From Candidatus Nitronereus thalassa (lineage in GTDB: Bacteria > Nitrospirota > Nitrospiria > Nitrospirales > UBA8639), in NCBI RefSeq assembly GCF_032191465.1, contig NZ_JAQOUE010000001.1, forward strand, positions 248,001 through 312,000: a DNA stretch of 64,000 bases, read 5' to 3'. Shown here in pieces: positions 1 to 8,727 of the stretch. Position 1 is the first letter of the stretch. Each line of letters starts with the position of its first letter. The notes beneath the pieces are model-generated. The model did not search any database and had not been told where the DNA came from. It worked only from the letters and a program-made list of their open reading frames with translations. The translations under genes and the position numbers were made by a program.

Positions 1-2
1 GG

Positions 3-521
3 GCACTACTCCAAGACATTGGGATGTTAGCCTTAAGCGTGGTTTCACCGGATCTTTACCCTAAGGTTATCGCTGAGGCGGCTCATTGCCATCCTCGTTT
101 GCAAGCCCTGGAAATTGAGCAATTTGGCGCAGACCATGCCGAAGTGGGAGCCTGGTTGGCGAAAGAGTGGCAATTGCCAGAGGTTTATCAAAAGGCCATA
201 AGTGGAAGCCATCAATACCCTGGAGGAGAATTATCATGCCTCCAAGCTGAATGTGTAAAATATGTGGCGTTGTCTGGTGTCTTTGCCGATATCTGGTGTT
301 GGTCGGATACTGAAAAGGCGGTGTGTGAAGCCATGGCAGCAATCACTGCCCTTTTAGATGAAGATGCCAATCTGTTGAATCCCATCTTGACGGAAATTGT
401 CGAGAACATTCCGTTGATCTCGGCACTTTTTGAAATTGATCTTGGTGCTCCGGTCGAAGTGCAGCAGACATTTGAGCAGGCCCAAAAAATCCTTCTCAGT
501 GAAAGCGTGGTTGAGTGCTGA
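3..521 (+). CDS. HDOD domain protein, C-terminal part (5' end outside window)
   Basis: The reading frame is open from the window edge, beginning ALLQDIGMLAL, which matches the metal-dependent-phosphohydrolase-like motif seen in HDOD proteins (usually LLHDIG). Here the His of HD is Gln, as is normal for this non-catalytic family. The remaining ~170 residues hold the typical HDOD helices, with a WLAKEWQLPEV segment (usually LL..W.LP..I). HDOD proteins serve as signalling output domains and often occur with c-di-GMP or two-component modules. N-terminal domains cannot be seen. The TGA at 519-521 is followed about 85 bp later by a strong terminator. Family assignment is fairly sure; the partner domain and exact role are unknown. 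Confidence 0.75.
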   Translation, partial: ALLQDIGMLALSVVSPDLYPKVIAEAAHCHPRLQALEIEQFGADHAEVGAWLAKEWQLPEVYQKAISGSHQYPGGELSCLQAECVKYVALSGVFADIWCWSDTEKAVCEAMAAITALLDEDANLLNPILTEIVENIPLISALFEIDLGAPVEVQQTFEQAQKILLSESVVEC

Positions 522-605
522 TTATGGGGTCTTAGTAATACGCCTCTCCATTGTGTTTTTCATTGATCCACTGATCACATTTCTAACCACATAATATTAA
601 ATCAA

Positions 606-651
606 AAACTAAAAGGGAGGCCTGATCCAGATCGGGCCTCCCTTTTAGTTT
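606..651. terminator. Strong palindromic intrinsic terminator
   Basis: A 17-bp perfect inverted repeat (AAACTAAAAGGGAGGCC at 606-622 and its complement at 635-651) surrounds a 12-nt loop. The A-rich and T-rich ends would let it stop transcription from either side. It separates the HDOD gene from the DUF1015 gene. Confidence 0.85.
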
Positions 652-756
652 CAATGTCGAACAATAGTGTCCGCGATTATGTAGGGTGGTAGGCGGTAGC
701 TGTGGAAATATGCTATGGTGGCCTACAAAAATTTTTTGACATGAAAAGGAGATCTC

Positions 757-2010
757 ATGGTCACTGTTAAGCCCTTTCGACCCCTGAGGCCAAAACCTGA
801 ATTTGCTTCACGGGTTGCCGCACCACCCTATGATGTTGTGTCTCTGGAAGAGGCGCGTAAGGTCGCCGAAGGGAACCCACATTGTTTTCTTCGCGTTGGA
901 CGAGCCGAGCTAGAGCTTGCTGATGACGTCGATCCTTATTCGGATGAGGTATATCGGCATGGCGCGGCGAATCTTCAAGGATTCATTGAAAGTGGTGTGA
1001 TGTTGCAGGAACGACAGTCAATATTTGGGGTGTACCGCCAACGTTGGGGCAACCATGAACAAACTGGATTAGTCGCTCTGGCGTCGGTGGAGGATTACGA
1101 TCGTGGCATTATCAAGAAGCATGAACTTACGCGTCCGGTGAAAGAAAATGATCGGGTACGAATTATTGAGACGCACGACTCCCAATCTGGGCCCGTCTTG
1201 TTGTTTTTTCGGCGTACGCCAACATTTCAGTCGTGGCTTAACGATGTCACAGGGACGACACCAGACTCACAATTCACCGCCGAGGATGGGGTGGAACATA
1301 CGGTTTGGAGTCTACGAGACCAAGGGGCCATTCAAAAAATCGTGAAAGATTTTCAAGACGTTGAGTCGTTATACATTGCGGATGGTCATCATCGATCGGC
1401 TGCGGCGAGTCGAGTGCGAGCTGTACGGGCGAAAAGTGGTTCGAGCTCATCAACTCATTCTGAAGAAGGGTTTTTGTCCGTGATCTTTCCCCATGATGAA
1501 TTGCAAATTCTTCCATATAATCGTGTCGTGCGAGATTTAAACGGCCATTCCACTCAACAATTTATGGCGGCGTTGGGTACGCACTATGATTTGAAAGCAA
1601 CATCAAGTCCGGGGAAGCCTCCTGAAGCAGGGTTCGATGTGTATGTCGATGGACAATGGCATCGGGCTACACCAAAACTGACACTTGAGCAACGTGCGCA
1701 GATGACGAAAAATCCCGTCAGCGCTTTAGCCGTGTCTGTGCTCACGGAACGGGTGCTGAATCCAATCCTAGGCATACAAGATCAACGCTCCGATTCTCGG
1801 ATCGACTTTGTGGGCGGTGTGCGTCCGCCCAAAGAATTAGCGGCAAAGGTCGATGGGGGAGAATGGGCTGTCGCGTTTTGGTTGTATCCTACCACGGTCG
1901 AGGAGTTGATCGCGGTGTCCGATGCCGACCGTATTATGCCGCCGAAGAGTACATGGTTTGAGCCAAAACTCCGCGATGGTCTGTTTGTGCATATGTTAGG
2001 AGAAAAGTAG
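757..2010 (+). CDS. DUF1015 family protein
   Basis: This 417-residue protein matches the DUF1015 family along its length. It has the N-terminal RPxPEFASRVAAPPYDVV segment, HELTRPVKENDR near residue 125, and the family hallmark YIADGHHRSAAA near residue 208, which resembles the ParB-superfamily DGHHR motif. The family is conserved and cytosolic, and its members often sit near serine biosynthesis genes. No biochemical role can be read from this sequence, and no ser genes lie beside it here. The start is supported by AAGGAG about 7 nt upstream of ATG. Length is normal and the frame is intact. Confidence 0.85.
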   Translation: MVTVKPFRPLRPKPEFASRVAAPPYDVVSLEEARKVAEGNPHCFLRVGRAELELADDVDPYSDEVYRHGAANLQGFIESGVMLQERQSIFGVYRQRWGNHEQTGLVALASVEDYDRGIIKKHELTRPVKENDRVRIIETHDSQSGPVLLFFRRTPTFQSWLNDVTGTTPDSQFTAEDGVEHTVWSLRDQGAIQKIVKDFQDVESLYIADGHHRSAAASRVRAVRAKSGSSSSTHSEEGFLSVIFPHDELQILPYNRVVRDLNGHSTQQFMAALGTHYDLKATSSPGKPPEAGFDVYVDGQWHRATPKLTLEQRAQMTKNPVSALAVSVLTERVLNPILGIQDQRSDSRIDFVGGVRPPKELAAKVDGGEWAVAFWLYPTTVEELIAVSDADRIMPPKSTWFEPKLRDGLFVHMLGEK

Positions 2011-2033
2011 TCTTTGCCCTCGAAAGGTAGGAT

Positions 2034-2399
2034 TTATTTCTCATCACGGTGCACGGTCGAAGGGGAAAATGCCGGGATGCAAACGGTGACATATTCTGCT
2101 CCTTCGGTCTTGCAGGCACTATATTTCACCCATTCTCCAGGATGACAAATGGCAGCCTGGCCTGCTCGTACAAGCATCACACCATCCTTGTGTTCCACTT
2201 GTAACATGCCCTTAAGAATGACTTTGGTCTCAGTAAATTCAGGGCATTGCCCTACTTCCGACCAGCCTGGCGGACAGACAATCCTGGCAATGCTGACCTG
2301 ATCTGTCTTGGTGGCCACCCGTCCTGAATACTCCTCGATCAGTTTGGGGTTTTGACCTGCAGGTGGAATGATGGACGGTTGCTCGACAAGATGTGGCAT
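2034..2399 (-). CDS. Small cupin-domain protein
   Basis: The 121-residue product is a single-domain cupin. A first motif region contains PGWSEVGQCPEFTETKVILKG and a second contains GQAAICHPGEWVKYSACK. The usual first-motif histidines are mostly replaced (EVGQCPEFTE), so metal binding may differ from classical cupins. The family ranges from sugar epimerases to ligand sensors, and the function cannot be fixed. It is convergent with the DUF1015 gene (24-bp gap) and probably follows the hypothetical gene at 2448-2777 on the same strand. Confidence 0.75.
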   Translation of the reverse strand: MPHLVEQPSIIPPAGQNPKLIEEYSGRVATKTDQVSIARIVCPPGWSEVGQCPEFTETKVILKGMLQVEHKDGVMLVRAGQAAICHPGEWVKYSACKTEGAEYVTVCIPAFSPSTVHRDEK

Positions 2400-2447
2400 A
2401 CACCGTTACTTTCTCTCAGAGTCTCGAATTGGAGATTGAGTGGGAAT

Positions 2448-2777
2448 TTACATTTCGTGAAGTTTGGCCAGTTCGCTTGTCGCAAAATGGAGAATCTTCT
2501 CGGCGTCTTCAACCATGCCATCAGTAATGTTCATGCCCAAAGCGAGGTCATCGTCATCCAAAGTATCCACTAGCCCCTGCGCTTGAAGCAAACTGACGTC
2601 CCAAAACACGAGGCCAATGTTTTTTCGTTCACCATTAAGAATCGCGGTGGCGGTAATATTGTCGCCGTGTTCAGTTGGGGTGCTGACAAACGAAAGCTCA
2701 ACATCAGAGCTTTTCACATGTTGGATAAACTCTGCAAAAACCTTGATGCGTTGGAGACTTGCTGGATCCATTGCCAT
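2448..2777 (-). CDS. Hypothetical protein, 109 aa
   Basis: This is an acidic, soluble protein with a DDDD stretch and no signal peptide or membrane segment. I do not recognise a family. The gene is credible because AGGAG lies 9 nt before the ATG and the cupin gene follows 48 bp downstream on the same strand. An overlapping frame on the other strand lacks such support. Confidence 0.6.
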   Translation of the reverse strand: MAMDPASLQRIKVFAEFIQHVKSSDVELSFVSTPTEHGDNITATAILNGERKNIGLVFWDVSLLQAQGLVDTLDDDDLALGMNITDGMVEDAEKILHFATSELAKLHEM

Positions 2778-3318
2778 ATGACGTTTCTCCTACTTTTCAT
2801 TACTTGGTTCAAGGGAGCAAAAATGAAATGAAAATAATATGATAAGACTGCCAGGCATGCCGAAAATATTCAACCCAGGTTAGGCCATAACATAGAATGC
2901 ACCTAAAAGCCTTTGAGGAAGTTAAAAGTATGGAAAAGTCAGAACGGGAGTACTAGCACAGTGATTGGAGAAACATTCAGGTCCTGGTAATCTTGGCTAA
3001 AATGGCTAAAACTATTCGAATGGAATGGTTGAGATTTTTCAATATTTTCTAGGGCTTGACAGTTTCAGTGAATAGGATCAAGCTACCTCTCATCAGGGCA
3101 TTTCTTTTAGCCTTTTCCAGGAATCATTTCTTTCGTCCTTCTTTTCAGATCGATTGAAACAATTGAGTGTGGGTGGGGAGTGATAACCATATTGGTGAAT
3201 TGCTCCTGGCGTCGGCAAACACAGGATTGGTGTTCCGATGTTGTGTTTCGTGTATTGCTCTAAGTTCCCTGTTACATCAAATAACAAAAAATTTACCCTC
3301 CAAGGAAGGAGTACTCTT
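2778..3318. other. Intergenic region, about 540 bp
   Basis: No convincing gene is present. The region separates divergently transcribed genes and must hold promoters both ways. A TTGACA lies at 3056-3061, but no matching -10 box occurs at normal spacing. A short direct repeat (tggctaaaa) appears twice near 2995-3010. Nothing else stands out. Confidence 0.5.
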
Positions 3319-3783
3319 ATGAATAAAACATTTTTTGTGGTTGCGTTGAGTATGTTGGTAGGTTTGTCTGTGAGTGGTTGCGATTCCGGTAAGGGGTCTG
3401 ATGCGTCCAAATCAGAACCCGCCGTCATGAGTGAAGCGGAACCTTCAATGGAAGCCCCTGGTGAACCGGCTATGGAAGAGGCACTTGACGCTTCAGGGCC
3501 CATGGCTCTTTCTGCACCCGATGGCGTTGCTGGGGCAGATGACAACAATGAGGGAATATCTCATTTTCAACAAGGCCATTTTGATGTAGCCCAAGAGCAT
3601 TTCCAAAAAGCTGTTTCGGCCAATTCCAATCTAGCCGAAGCGCATTATAATTTGGCATTAACGCTCGATAAACTTGGTAACCACGGAGAAGCCGCCAACC
3701 ATTTCAAAACAGCGTTAGATCTCGCTCCCGATAATCCCAGTATTAAGGACTCTGCGATTTTACAAGCCCATGTGAAGGGGTAA
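3319..3783 (+). CDS. TPR-containing lipoprotein
   Basis: The start is placed at MNKTFFVVALSMLVG because AAGGAG precedes it; a longer in-frame extension upstream lacks this. The 154-residue product has a signal peptide ending in a lipobox (SVSG-C), a Glu/Ala/Pro-rich linker (residues ~25-70), then about two tetratricopeptide repeats (residues ~75-140) with the usual AEAHYNLALTLDKLG spacing. It should be a membrane-anchored periplasmic scaffold for protein contacts. The partner is unknown. A strong terminator follows at 3826-3862, so it seems to be a single-gene unit. Confidence 0.8.
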   Translation: MNKTFFVVALSMLVGLSVSGCDSGKGSDASKSEPAVMSEAEPSMEAPGEPAMEEALDASGPMALSAPDGVAGADDNNEGISHFQQGHFDVAQEHFQKAVSANSNLAEAHYNLALTLDKLGNHGEAANHFKTALDLAPDNPSIKDSAILQAHVKG

Positions 3784-3825
3784 AGGTTAGGTCGTTTCCA
3801 ATCTAACACAACCAAATTTGACATG

Positions 3826-3862
3826 AAAAAAGGAGGCGGGATTCGTCCTACCTCCTTTTTTT
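3826..3862 (+). terminator. Intrinsic terminator after the TPR lipoprotein
   Basis: A GGAGG/CCTCC stem extended by A-run/T-run pairing (AAAAAAGGAGG ... CCTCCTTTTTTT) ends in seven T residues, 43 bp after the stop codon. Confidence 0.85.
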
Positions 3863-3929
3863 GTCATTCCCTCAATCGAAAATTGTTACCTGACGTGTTC
3901 AACTAATGCTGCCAACATTACTGACAGGT

Positions 3930-4190
3930 TCAGATTTGCTTCACTGCATTTTTTTGGACAAGTTTCTGTGAAGGTCGTGTGCGCTGAGTTTTGGTGGAGT
4001 GCGTGGTTGGGGTAATAAGTTTTGGTCCGGTGCTGGACATACTTACGGCTTGGCGTCGGATTTCCTCCATGGCATTAGGGGTTGGCTTGGTTGGCGCTTC
4101 TAAAACCAAAGAAAGACGGGACATTTTGGGACGGGTCCGTTTCTTTTTTTGGGGACGAACACTACCTGGCCATAACCGAGAAAAATTCAT
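3930..4190 (-). CDS. Possible small basic protein, 86 aa
   Basis: This short, very basic ORF (many Lys, Arg, Pro, Thr) has no recognisable domain. Support comes from a purine-rich AAAGGAAG about 7 nt before the ATG. Composition is low in hydrophobic residues, so it is probably disordered or not real. An 82-residue frame on the opposite strand overlaps it and lacks a ribosome binding site. Confidence 0.35.
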   Translation of the reverse strand: MNFSRLWPGSVRPQKKKRTRPKMSRLSLVLEAPTKPTPNAMEEIRRQAVSMSSTGPKLITPTTHSTKTQRTRPSQKLVQKNAVKQI

Positions 4191-4246
4191 GGTCGCTTCC
4201 TTTGTTTATGCTGTTCGATTATCAGTGATTACTGGATGACGGGGGT

Positions 4247-4537
4247 TCACCGTTGTTGAGAAGGACCGTGCCAAATTAGGTACGGTGGTTTTTTGATCCC
4301 CTCCGTGAGGGTGGGGTACAGGCGTTGAGCGGACCGAAATGCAAAGTCCTGGGCTTCCATGGAAGAGATTCCGGACATGTGAGCCGATACGGAATCAATT
4401 TCCCAGTTATTGTTGTCCCTGGTTCGAATCACGAATAGCTCGCACTCAAATCTTCCCTCTCCAGAATGCTGAGTGCTGACGACCAATTGTGAGCCGTCGG
4501 AAAACGTGAGAAGGGGATCGAGGTTGATTCTGGCCAT
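4247..4537 (-). CDS. Hypothetical protein, 96 aa
   Basis: This soluble small protein has no signal peptide. It has alternating strands at the N-terminus (LLTFSDGSQLVVSTQH, CELFVIRTRD) and a C-terminal helix (MEAQDFAFRSAQRLY). The ribosome binding site AAGGAAAATTCT supports the start at MARINLDP. No family is recognised. The 310 bp between this gene and fumarase (4538-4847) shows no supported gene; the only frame there needs a TTG start without a ribosome binding site. Confidence 0.55.
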   Translation of the reverse strand: MARINLDPLLTFSDGSQLVVSTQHSGEGRFECELFVIRTRDNNNWEIDSVSAHMSGISSMEAQDFAFRSAQRLYPTLTEGIKKPPYLIWHGPSQQR

Positions 4538-4847
4538 AGAATTTTCCTTGTCATCACTCCCAAGAGGCTATGTGGAGGTCCTCAGACGGAGGGAATGGTA
4601 AACGATGACGGCTTACTCGGTCCTCGGCATAACGCGATATGGTTGCCTGGAAAAAAGGTGTAGGGGTACGGGAACACCAAATCCACCATGCCCATGTTGA
4701 ATACGAGAATATTACGGAGAAAGGTAGGAAGGTCAGGCGACTTCTTACGTAAAGCCAAAGTAGCAGCTAATTGATGGCGCGTCAACGTAGATTCCAGGTG
4801 GATAAATAAGAATGTTGGTTAGGGCTGGGGCCCGGTAACCATTTGGT

Positions 4848-6509
4848 TCATTTCTTACCCGTTGGGGTTGGTTGAATCAAGTTAGGTGGGCGTTGGTTAG
4901 CGAGGTCAGCGTAGAAATCCTGGCCTTCGTGGTTGATGACGATGAAGGCAGGAAAGTCTTCGACTTCAATTTTCCACACGGCTTCCATGCCAAGGTCTTC
5001 ATACTCCAGGACTTCGACTTTTTTGATGCTGTGTTCGGCCAGGCGGGCGGCAGGACCGCCGATCGAGCCGAGATAAAATCCGCCATACCTCCCACAGGCT
5101 TCGCGCACTTGTTTCGAACGATTCCCTTTGGCAAGCATAATCATGCTGCCTCCTGCGGCTTGAAATTGATCGACATACGAATCCATGCGTCCCGCAGTGG
5201 TGGGACCGAAGGACCCGGATGCATGGCCTTTGGGTTTTTTTGCGGGACCGGCGTAATAGACCGGATGGTCTTTGAGGTATTGGGGAAGACCCTCTCCAGA
5301 ATCCAAACGCTCTTTGAGTTTTGCATGTGCGATGTCTCTGGCCACGACCACTGGTCCGGTGAGTGACACTCGGGTGGCGATTGGGTGTTTTCGAAGTTCA
5401 GCAAGAATGGCTGGCATGGGTTGATTGAGATCGATCTTGACGACGTCTCCATCGAGGTCTTTTTCGGTGATCTCTGGAAGATATTGCGCGGGATTAGTTT
5501 CGAGTTGTTCGAGGAAGACCCCGTCCTTGGTGATCTTGCCGATGATTTGTCGGTCGGCCGAGCAGGACACTCCCAACCCCACAGGGCAAGACGCTCCGTG
5601 TCGAGGTAGGCGGATAACGCGTACATCGTGGGCAAAGTATTTCCCGCCAAATTGTGCCCCTATGCCGGTTTCAGCGCATAGTTCCAAGATCTCTTTTTCC
5701 AGTGCGGTGTCCCGGAAGGCTCGGCCTTGGGGATTTCCGGTGGTTGGTAAATCATCGAGATCGTGACAGCTTGCCAGCTTCACGGTTTTCAAGGTGAACT
5801 CTGCAGACAGGCCGCCGATGACCAGCGCCAGATGGTACGGCGGGCAGGCGGAGGTGCCAAGAGTACGAATTTTTTCGGAAACGAAATTGAGCAGGGACTT
5901 TGGATTCAGCAGAGCCTTCGTCTCTTGATAGAGAAATGTTTTGTTTGCCGAACCCCCGCCCTTGGCGATAAGCAGAAATCGGTATTCGTTTCCAGGTTTT
6001 GCATAGAGATCAATCTGCGCGGGCAGATTTGTGCCAGTGTTCTTTTCGGTATACATGTCGAGGGGCGCCATCTGGGAATAACGCAGGTTGCGTTGATCGT
6101 AGGCTTCGTAAATGCCACGGGAGAGCGCTTCGGCATCATCACCGGTGGTGAAGACCTGTTGACCCTTATACCCGAGGGCAATGGCGGTGCCGGTGTCTTG
6201 GCACCCTGGGAGTACTCGTCCGGCCGCGATGTTGGCGTTCTTGAGGAGCTCCATGGCCACGAAACGATCATTATGAGACGCTTCGGGGTCGTCTAGAATA
6301 TTAGCCAATTGCTTGAGGTGACTTGGTCGTAATAAATGCGCGATGTCATCCATGGCTTCGCGGGCGAGGAGAGTAAGGGCTTGAGGATCCACTCGCACAA
6401 TCTCTTGTCCCTCGAACATGGTGGTGGAAACATAGTCGGACGTCAGTTTGCGATACGGTGTGGTATCGGTCCTGTGTTCAAAGATCTCCTGATACTGAAA
6501 CTCGGCCAT
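4848..6509 (-). CDS. fumA: Class I fumarate hydratase ([4Fe-4S])
   Basis: The protein interconverts fumarate and (S)-malate in the TCA cycle. It is a single-chain class I fumarase of 553 residues, the usual length. Cluster cysteines are in the expected contexts: GCQDTGTA (N-terminal lobe), [10 protein letters not shown] and SCPVGLG. The C-terminal lobe carries [12 protein letters not shown] and [16 protein letters not shown]. The start was moved to MAEFQYQE at 6509: AAGGA lies 8 nt before this ATG, and the 49 upstream codons of the longest frame do not look like fumarase. The gene stands alone. Class I enzymes are oxygen-sensitive, which hints at low-oxygen or well-protected metabolism. Assignment is secure. 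Confidence 0.95.
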   Translation of the reverse strand: MAEFQYQEIFEHRTDTTPYRKLTSDYVSTTMFEGQEIVRVDPQALTLLAREAMDDIAHLLRPSHLKQLANILDDPEASHNDRFVAMELLKNANIAAGRVLPGCQDTGTAIALGYKGQQVFTTGDDAEALSRGIYEAYDQRNLRYSQMAPLDMYTEKNTGTNLPAQIDLYAKPGNEYRFLLIAKGGGSANKTFLYQETKALLNPKSLLNFVSEKIRTLGTSACPPYHLALVIGGLSAEFTLKTVKLASCHDLDDLPTTGNPQGRAFRDTALEKEILELCAETGIGAQFGGKYFAHDVRVIRLPRHGASCPVGLGVSCSADRQIIGKITKDGVFLEQLETNPAQYLPEITEKDLDGDVVKIDLNQPMPAILAELRKHPIATRVSLTGPVVVARDIAHAKLKERLDSGEGLPQYLKDHPVYYAGPAKKPKGHASGSFGPTTAGRMDSYVDQFQAAGGSMIMLAKGNRSKQVREACGRYGGFYLGSIGGPAARLAEHSIKKVEVLEYEDLGMEAVWKIEVEDFPAFIVINHEGQDFYADLANQRPPNLIQPTPTGKK

Positions 6510-6763
6510 GGTGCGTATTCCTTTATGTTTCGTGGTTTGCGTTCGATGCTTGCTCCTTTCCAATGTGTTGGCTGAAGGAGTCACAATCTGTGAAGGGGGC
6601 TTGGATTTCCCCAGTTTCTGTGTCCGATCTTGCCATACTTTTGGTTTGGAATGCACCTAGTGATGAGCAGAGTGGAGGGATCAAGGCAAACTTTCTGGAT
6701 CTGGTATACTGCTTGAAGGAAAGGAATTGACATCCAATGGTTTTCACATTCATGGAGGAATTT

Positions 6764-7027
6764 ATGCATCACAGGATTTTTGGTACAGGAAGATCTGGGG
6801 AAACTCTGAAATCGTTTATGGGTGCGCTGGCCTTGACCGTGTGTAGTCTGGTTTTGGTAGCTGCGGGATGGGCAGGTGAAGGTGGGCACAAACATGATCA
6901 TAGTCCGGATAAACAAATAGCCAAATTGACCAAAAGGTTAGGACTTTCCGATGCCCAGCAGGCAAAAATTAAACCGATACTTGAAGACAAGGCTAAAAAA
7001 CTTGACGCCCTATACACCAGGAAATGA
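6764..7027 (+). pseudogene. Spy/CpxP-like periplasmic protein, N-terminal half
   Basis: A GGAGGA site sits just before MHHRIFGTG, then a signal peptide (SFMGALALTVCSLVLVAAGWAG) and a His-rich stretch (GHKHDHS). A helix typical of Spy/CpxP and heavy-metal-sensor proteins follows (LGLSDAQQAKIKPILEDKAKKLDALY). The frame stops at TGA just where the family continues, and the next ORF carries the missing half. Family members are periplasmic chaperones or metal-responsive regulators. The gene is either frameshifted or has become two coupled ORFs (ATGA overlap). A base error in the assembly is also possible. Confidence 0.6.
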
Positions 7028-7224
7028 AATCCATTCGCAAAAATACTGCGGTTCGGATTGAAGCGGAATTAACTCCGGATCAAGTTCAGGCATTTAAGGA
7101 ACATCGGGAGAAGCGAAAAGAAGCCAAAGAAAAATATCAAGAAAAACATAGAAAAGGGCATAAAGGGGAAAAGCATAAGGATCGCCATCATGAAGACGGT
7201 CATCACGAGAGTAAAGGGGAATAG
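7024..7224 (+). pseudogene. Spy/CpxP-like protein, C-terminal half
   Basis: This 66-residue frame begins in the ATGA overlap with the preceding ORF. It continues the Spy-like fold: MKSIRKNTAVRIEAELTPDQ corresponds to the second conserved LTPEQ-type helix of the family. It ends in a long Lys/His/Glu-rich tail (HKGEKHKDRHHEDGHHE) that could bind metal. It has no signal peptide of its own, so if translated alone it would stay in the cytoplasm. It is probably the second half of a disrupted gene. Confidence 0.55.
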
Positions 7225-7273
7225 ATCAAGAAATTCTCCCCCCTCCTGATTCTATTATCTTGATAACGCTGAG

Positions 7274-7364
7274 TGTCATCCTGACTGAAGCGAAGGATCT
7301 GCTTCGAACGAAGGGTCTTTTGTCCGTGAACGAGAGGTTTTTCGCCGGTTGGCTCAGGATGACA
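7274..7364. repeat. REP-like interspersed palindromic element
   Basis: The element starts TGTCATCCTGA (7274-7284) and ends with the exact complement TCAGGATGACA (7354-7364). Inside are CGAAGGATCT and CTTCGAACGAAG, so the unit folds into a long hairpin. The outer sequence resembles widespread dispersed repeats (GTCATCCTGAGCGAAGCGAAGGATCT type) found between genes in many bacteria. Only one copy was seen in the window. The rest of the 7225-7562 gap holds no supported gene. Confidence 0.55.
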
Positions 7365-7562
7365 GGGGTAAGGGAGGTCATGCCCAGCCATATAAAAAAT
7401 CTCCGACGTAAGAAAACTACCAACCCTTCCGACTGACCCACCCTGAGGTATGTTGAAGAAGTGCGTTGGGGGGCCCTCTACCTATTCCTTCCATGATTAA
7501 GGTGAATGAGAAAAAGCGGTTCCTAATAAATAGGTCAGCTTAAAAAACCTTATCGCCGAAAT

Positions 7563-7591
7563 GTGACAAGACAGACTGGACGACGTATAAT
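7563..7591 (+). promoter_or_regulatory. Sigma-70-type promoter of amgK
   Basis: GTGACA (7563-7568) and a perfect TATAAT (7586-7591) are separated by exactly 17 bp. Transcription should begin near 7598. This excludes the GTG at 7563 as the amgK start and leaves ATG 7602 (almost leaderless) or ATG 7644. Confidence 0.7.
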
Positions 7592-7601
7592 TCCCACACT
7601 T

Positions 7602-8717
7602 ATGAGTGTGAGCACGACATCCATTCCGGCTCCTCCTGATCCCATGTTAATCGCGACGACTTTGCAAACCCGTTTAGGTGTTCCCTTTAAATTAGCAAGC
7701 ATGGAACCGTTGGCTGGCGATGCGTCGAACCGTCGCTATTTTCGGTTGCATGTAGAGGGGGAAGGATCTCCTTCTTTGATTCTCATGCAGTTGGCAGACC
7801 CGGAAGGATTCAAGGCTTCCGAAGAGGCCGTGAGTGGGGCGGGAACTGTTATTCATGAGCTACCGTTTTTGAACGTGTTACGGCCATTGGCGCAATCCGG
7901 CATCTCGGTTCCCAGGCTTTATTTTTTCGATGACACTGCCGGGCTTGTGTATTTGGAGGATTTGGGAGATACCACATTATTTCAGGCAATTCTCGAAGGA
8001 GGGGAGGCGGCGATTCGGCGGTATTATCCCCATGCCATTGATACCCTTATTCGCATGCACGTGTCCCTCAAACCTCAAGCTGCGGATCCTTGCCTGGCGT
8101 TTTCCCGGGGCTTTGATGTGGCGTTGCTCATGTGGGAATTCGAACATTTTATGGAATATGGAGTGTGGGTGCGACAAGGGAAGAAACCGATTTGTGCGGA
8201 TCATGAGAAGGTCTGTCGTGAGACGTTCAACGCCATGGCCGAATATCTCGCAGATCAACCCAAGGTGTTTACTCATCGTGATTATCATTCCCGGAATTTG
8301 ATGGTGCATGGCGATCAACTGGGGGTGATAGATTTTCAAGATGCGCTATTAGGACCCGCGACATATGACCTGGCGTCCTTATTGCGAGATTCCTACATGG
8401 CTTTGGATGATGCCTTCATTGATGAGATGATTCTTCGCTATCGGGAAGGGATGTGTGCCGAGTTGGATCTTGCCACGCAAGACGACATGCTTCTGACTGA
8501 TCCTGTGGCGTTTCGCCGACTATTTGATTGGACGAGTATTCAACGTAATCTCAAAGCCGCAGGTCGTTTTGTGTATATCGATCAGGTCAAGGGAAATCCA
8601 AAATTTCTTTCGGACATTCCCCGCACATTGGGATATGTCCGTCGAAATTTGGAACGCTATCCTGAGCTGGAACCATTGCGTCTTGCACTCACCCCCTATG
8701 TGAAAGAATGGCAGTAG
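7602..8717 (+). CDS. amgK: AmgK-like anomeric N-acetylmuramate/N-acetylglucosamine kinase
   Basis: It belongs to the aminoglycoside-phosphotransferase fold family and matches AmgK, which phosphorylates the anomeric hydroxyl of MurNAc and GlcNAc recovered from peptidoglycan. Visible features are the nucleotide-binding N-lobe (GDASNRRYFRL), the catalytic loop THRDYHSRNLMV and the metal site GVIDFQDALLGPATYDLASLLRD, the latter almost diagnostic for AmgK. murU starts 10 bp downstream, forming the known two-step recycling pair that yields UDP-MurNAc. The start is uncertain: the promoter at 7563-7591 leaves ATG 7602 or 7644, and neither has a clear ribosome binding site. Confidence 0.88.
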   Translation: MSVSTTSIPAPPDPMLIATTLQTRLGVPFKLASMEPLAGDASNRRYFRLHVEGEGSPSLILMQLADPEGFKASEEAVSGAGTVIHELPFLNVLRPLAQSGISVPRLYFFDDTAGLVYLEDLGDTTLFQAILEGGEAAIRRYYPHAIDTLIRMHVSLKPQAADPCLAFSRGFDVALLMWEFEHFMEYGVWVRQGKKPICADHEKVCRETFNAMAEYLADQPKVFTHRDYHSRNLMVHGDQLGVIDFQDALLGPATYDLASLLRDSYMALDDAFIDEMILRYREGMCAELDLATQDDMLLTDPVAFRRLFDWTSIQRNLKAAGRFVYIDQVKGNPKFLSDIPRTLGYVRRNLERYPELEPLRLALTPYVKEWQ

Positions 8718-8727
8718 GTTCTCTCCC

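Noticed and set aside
3056-3095. TTGACA as a promoter for the TPR lipoprotein
   Set aside because: No -10-like sequence at 16-18 bp spacing, and it is over 200 bp from the start codon.
4582-4785. 67-codon minus-strand frame downstream of the 96-aa hypothetical
   Set aside because: It needs a TTG start, has no ribosome binding site and shows no domain.
4872-5366. Plus-strand frame of 164 codons inside fumarase
   Set aside because: It is a mirror of the well-supported fumarase gene on the minus strand.
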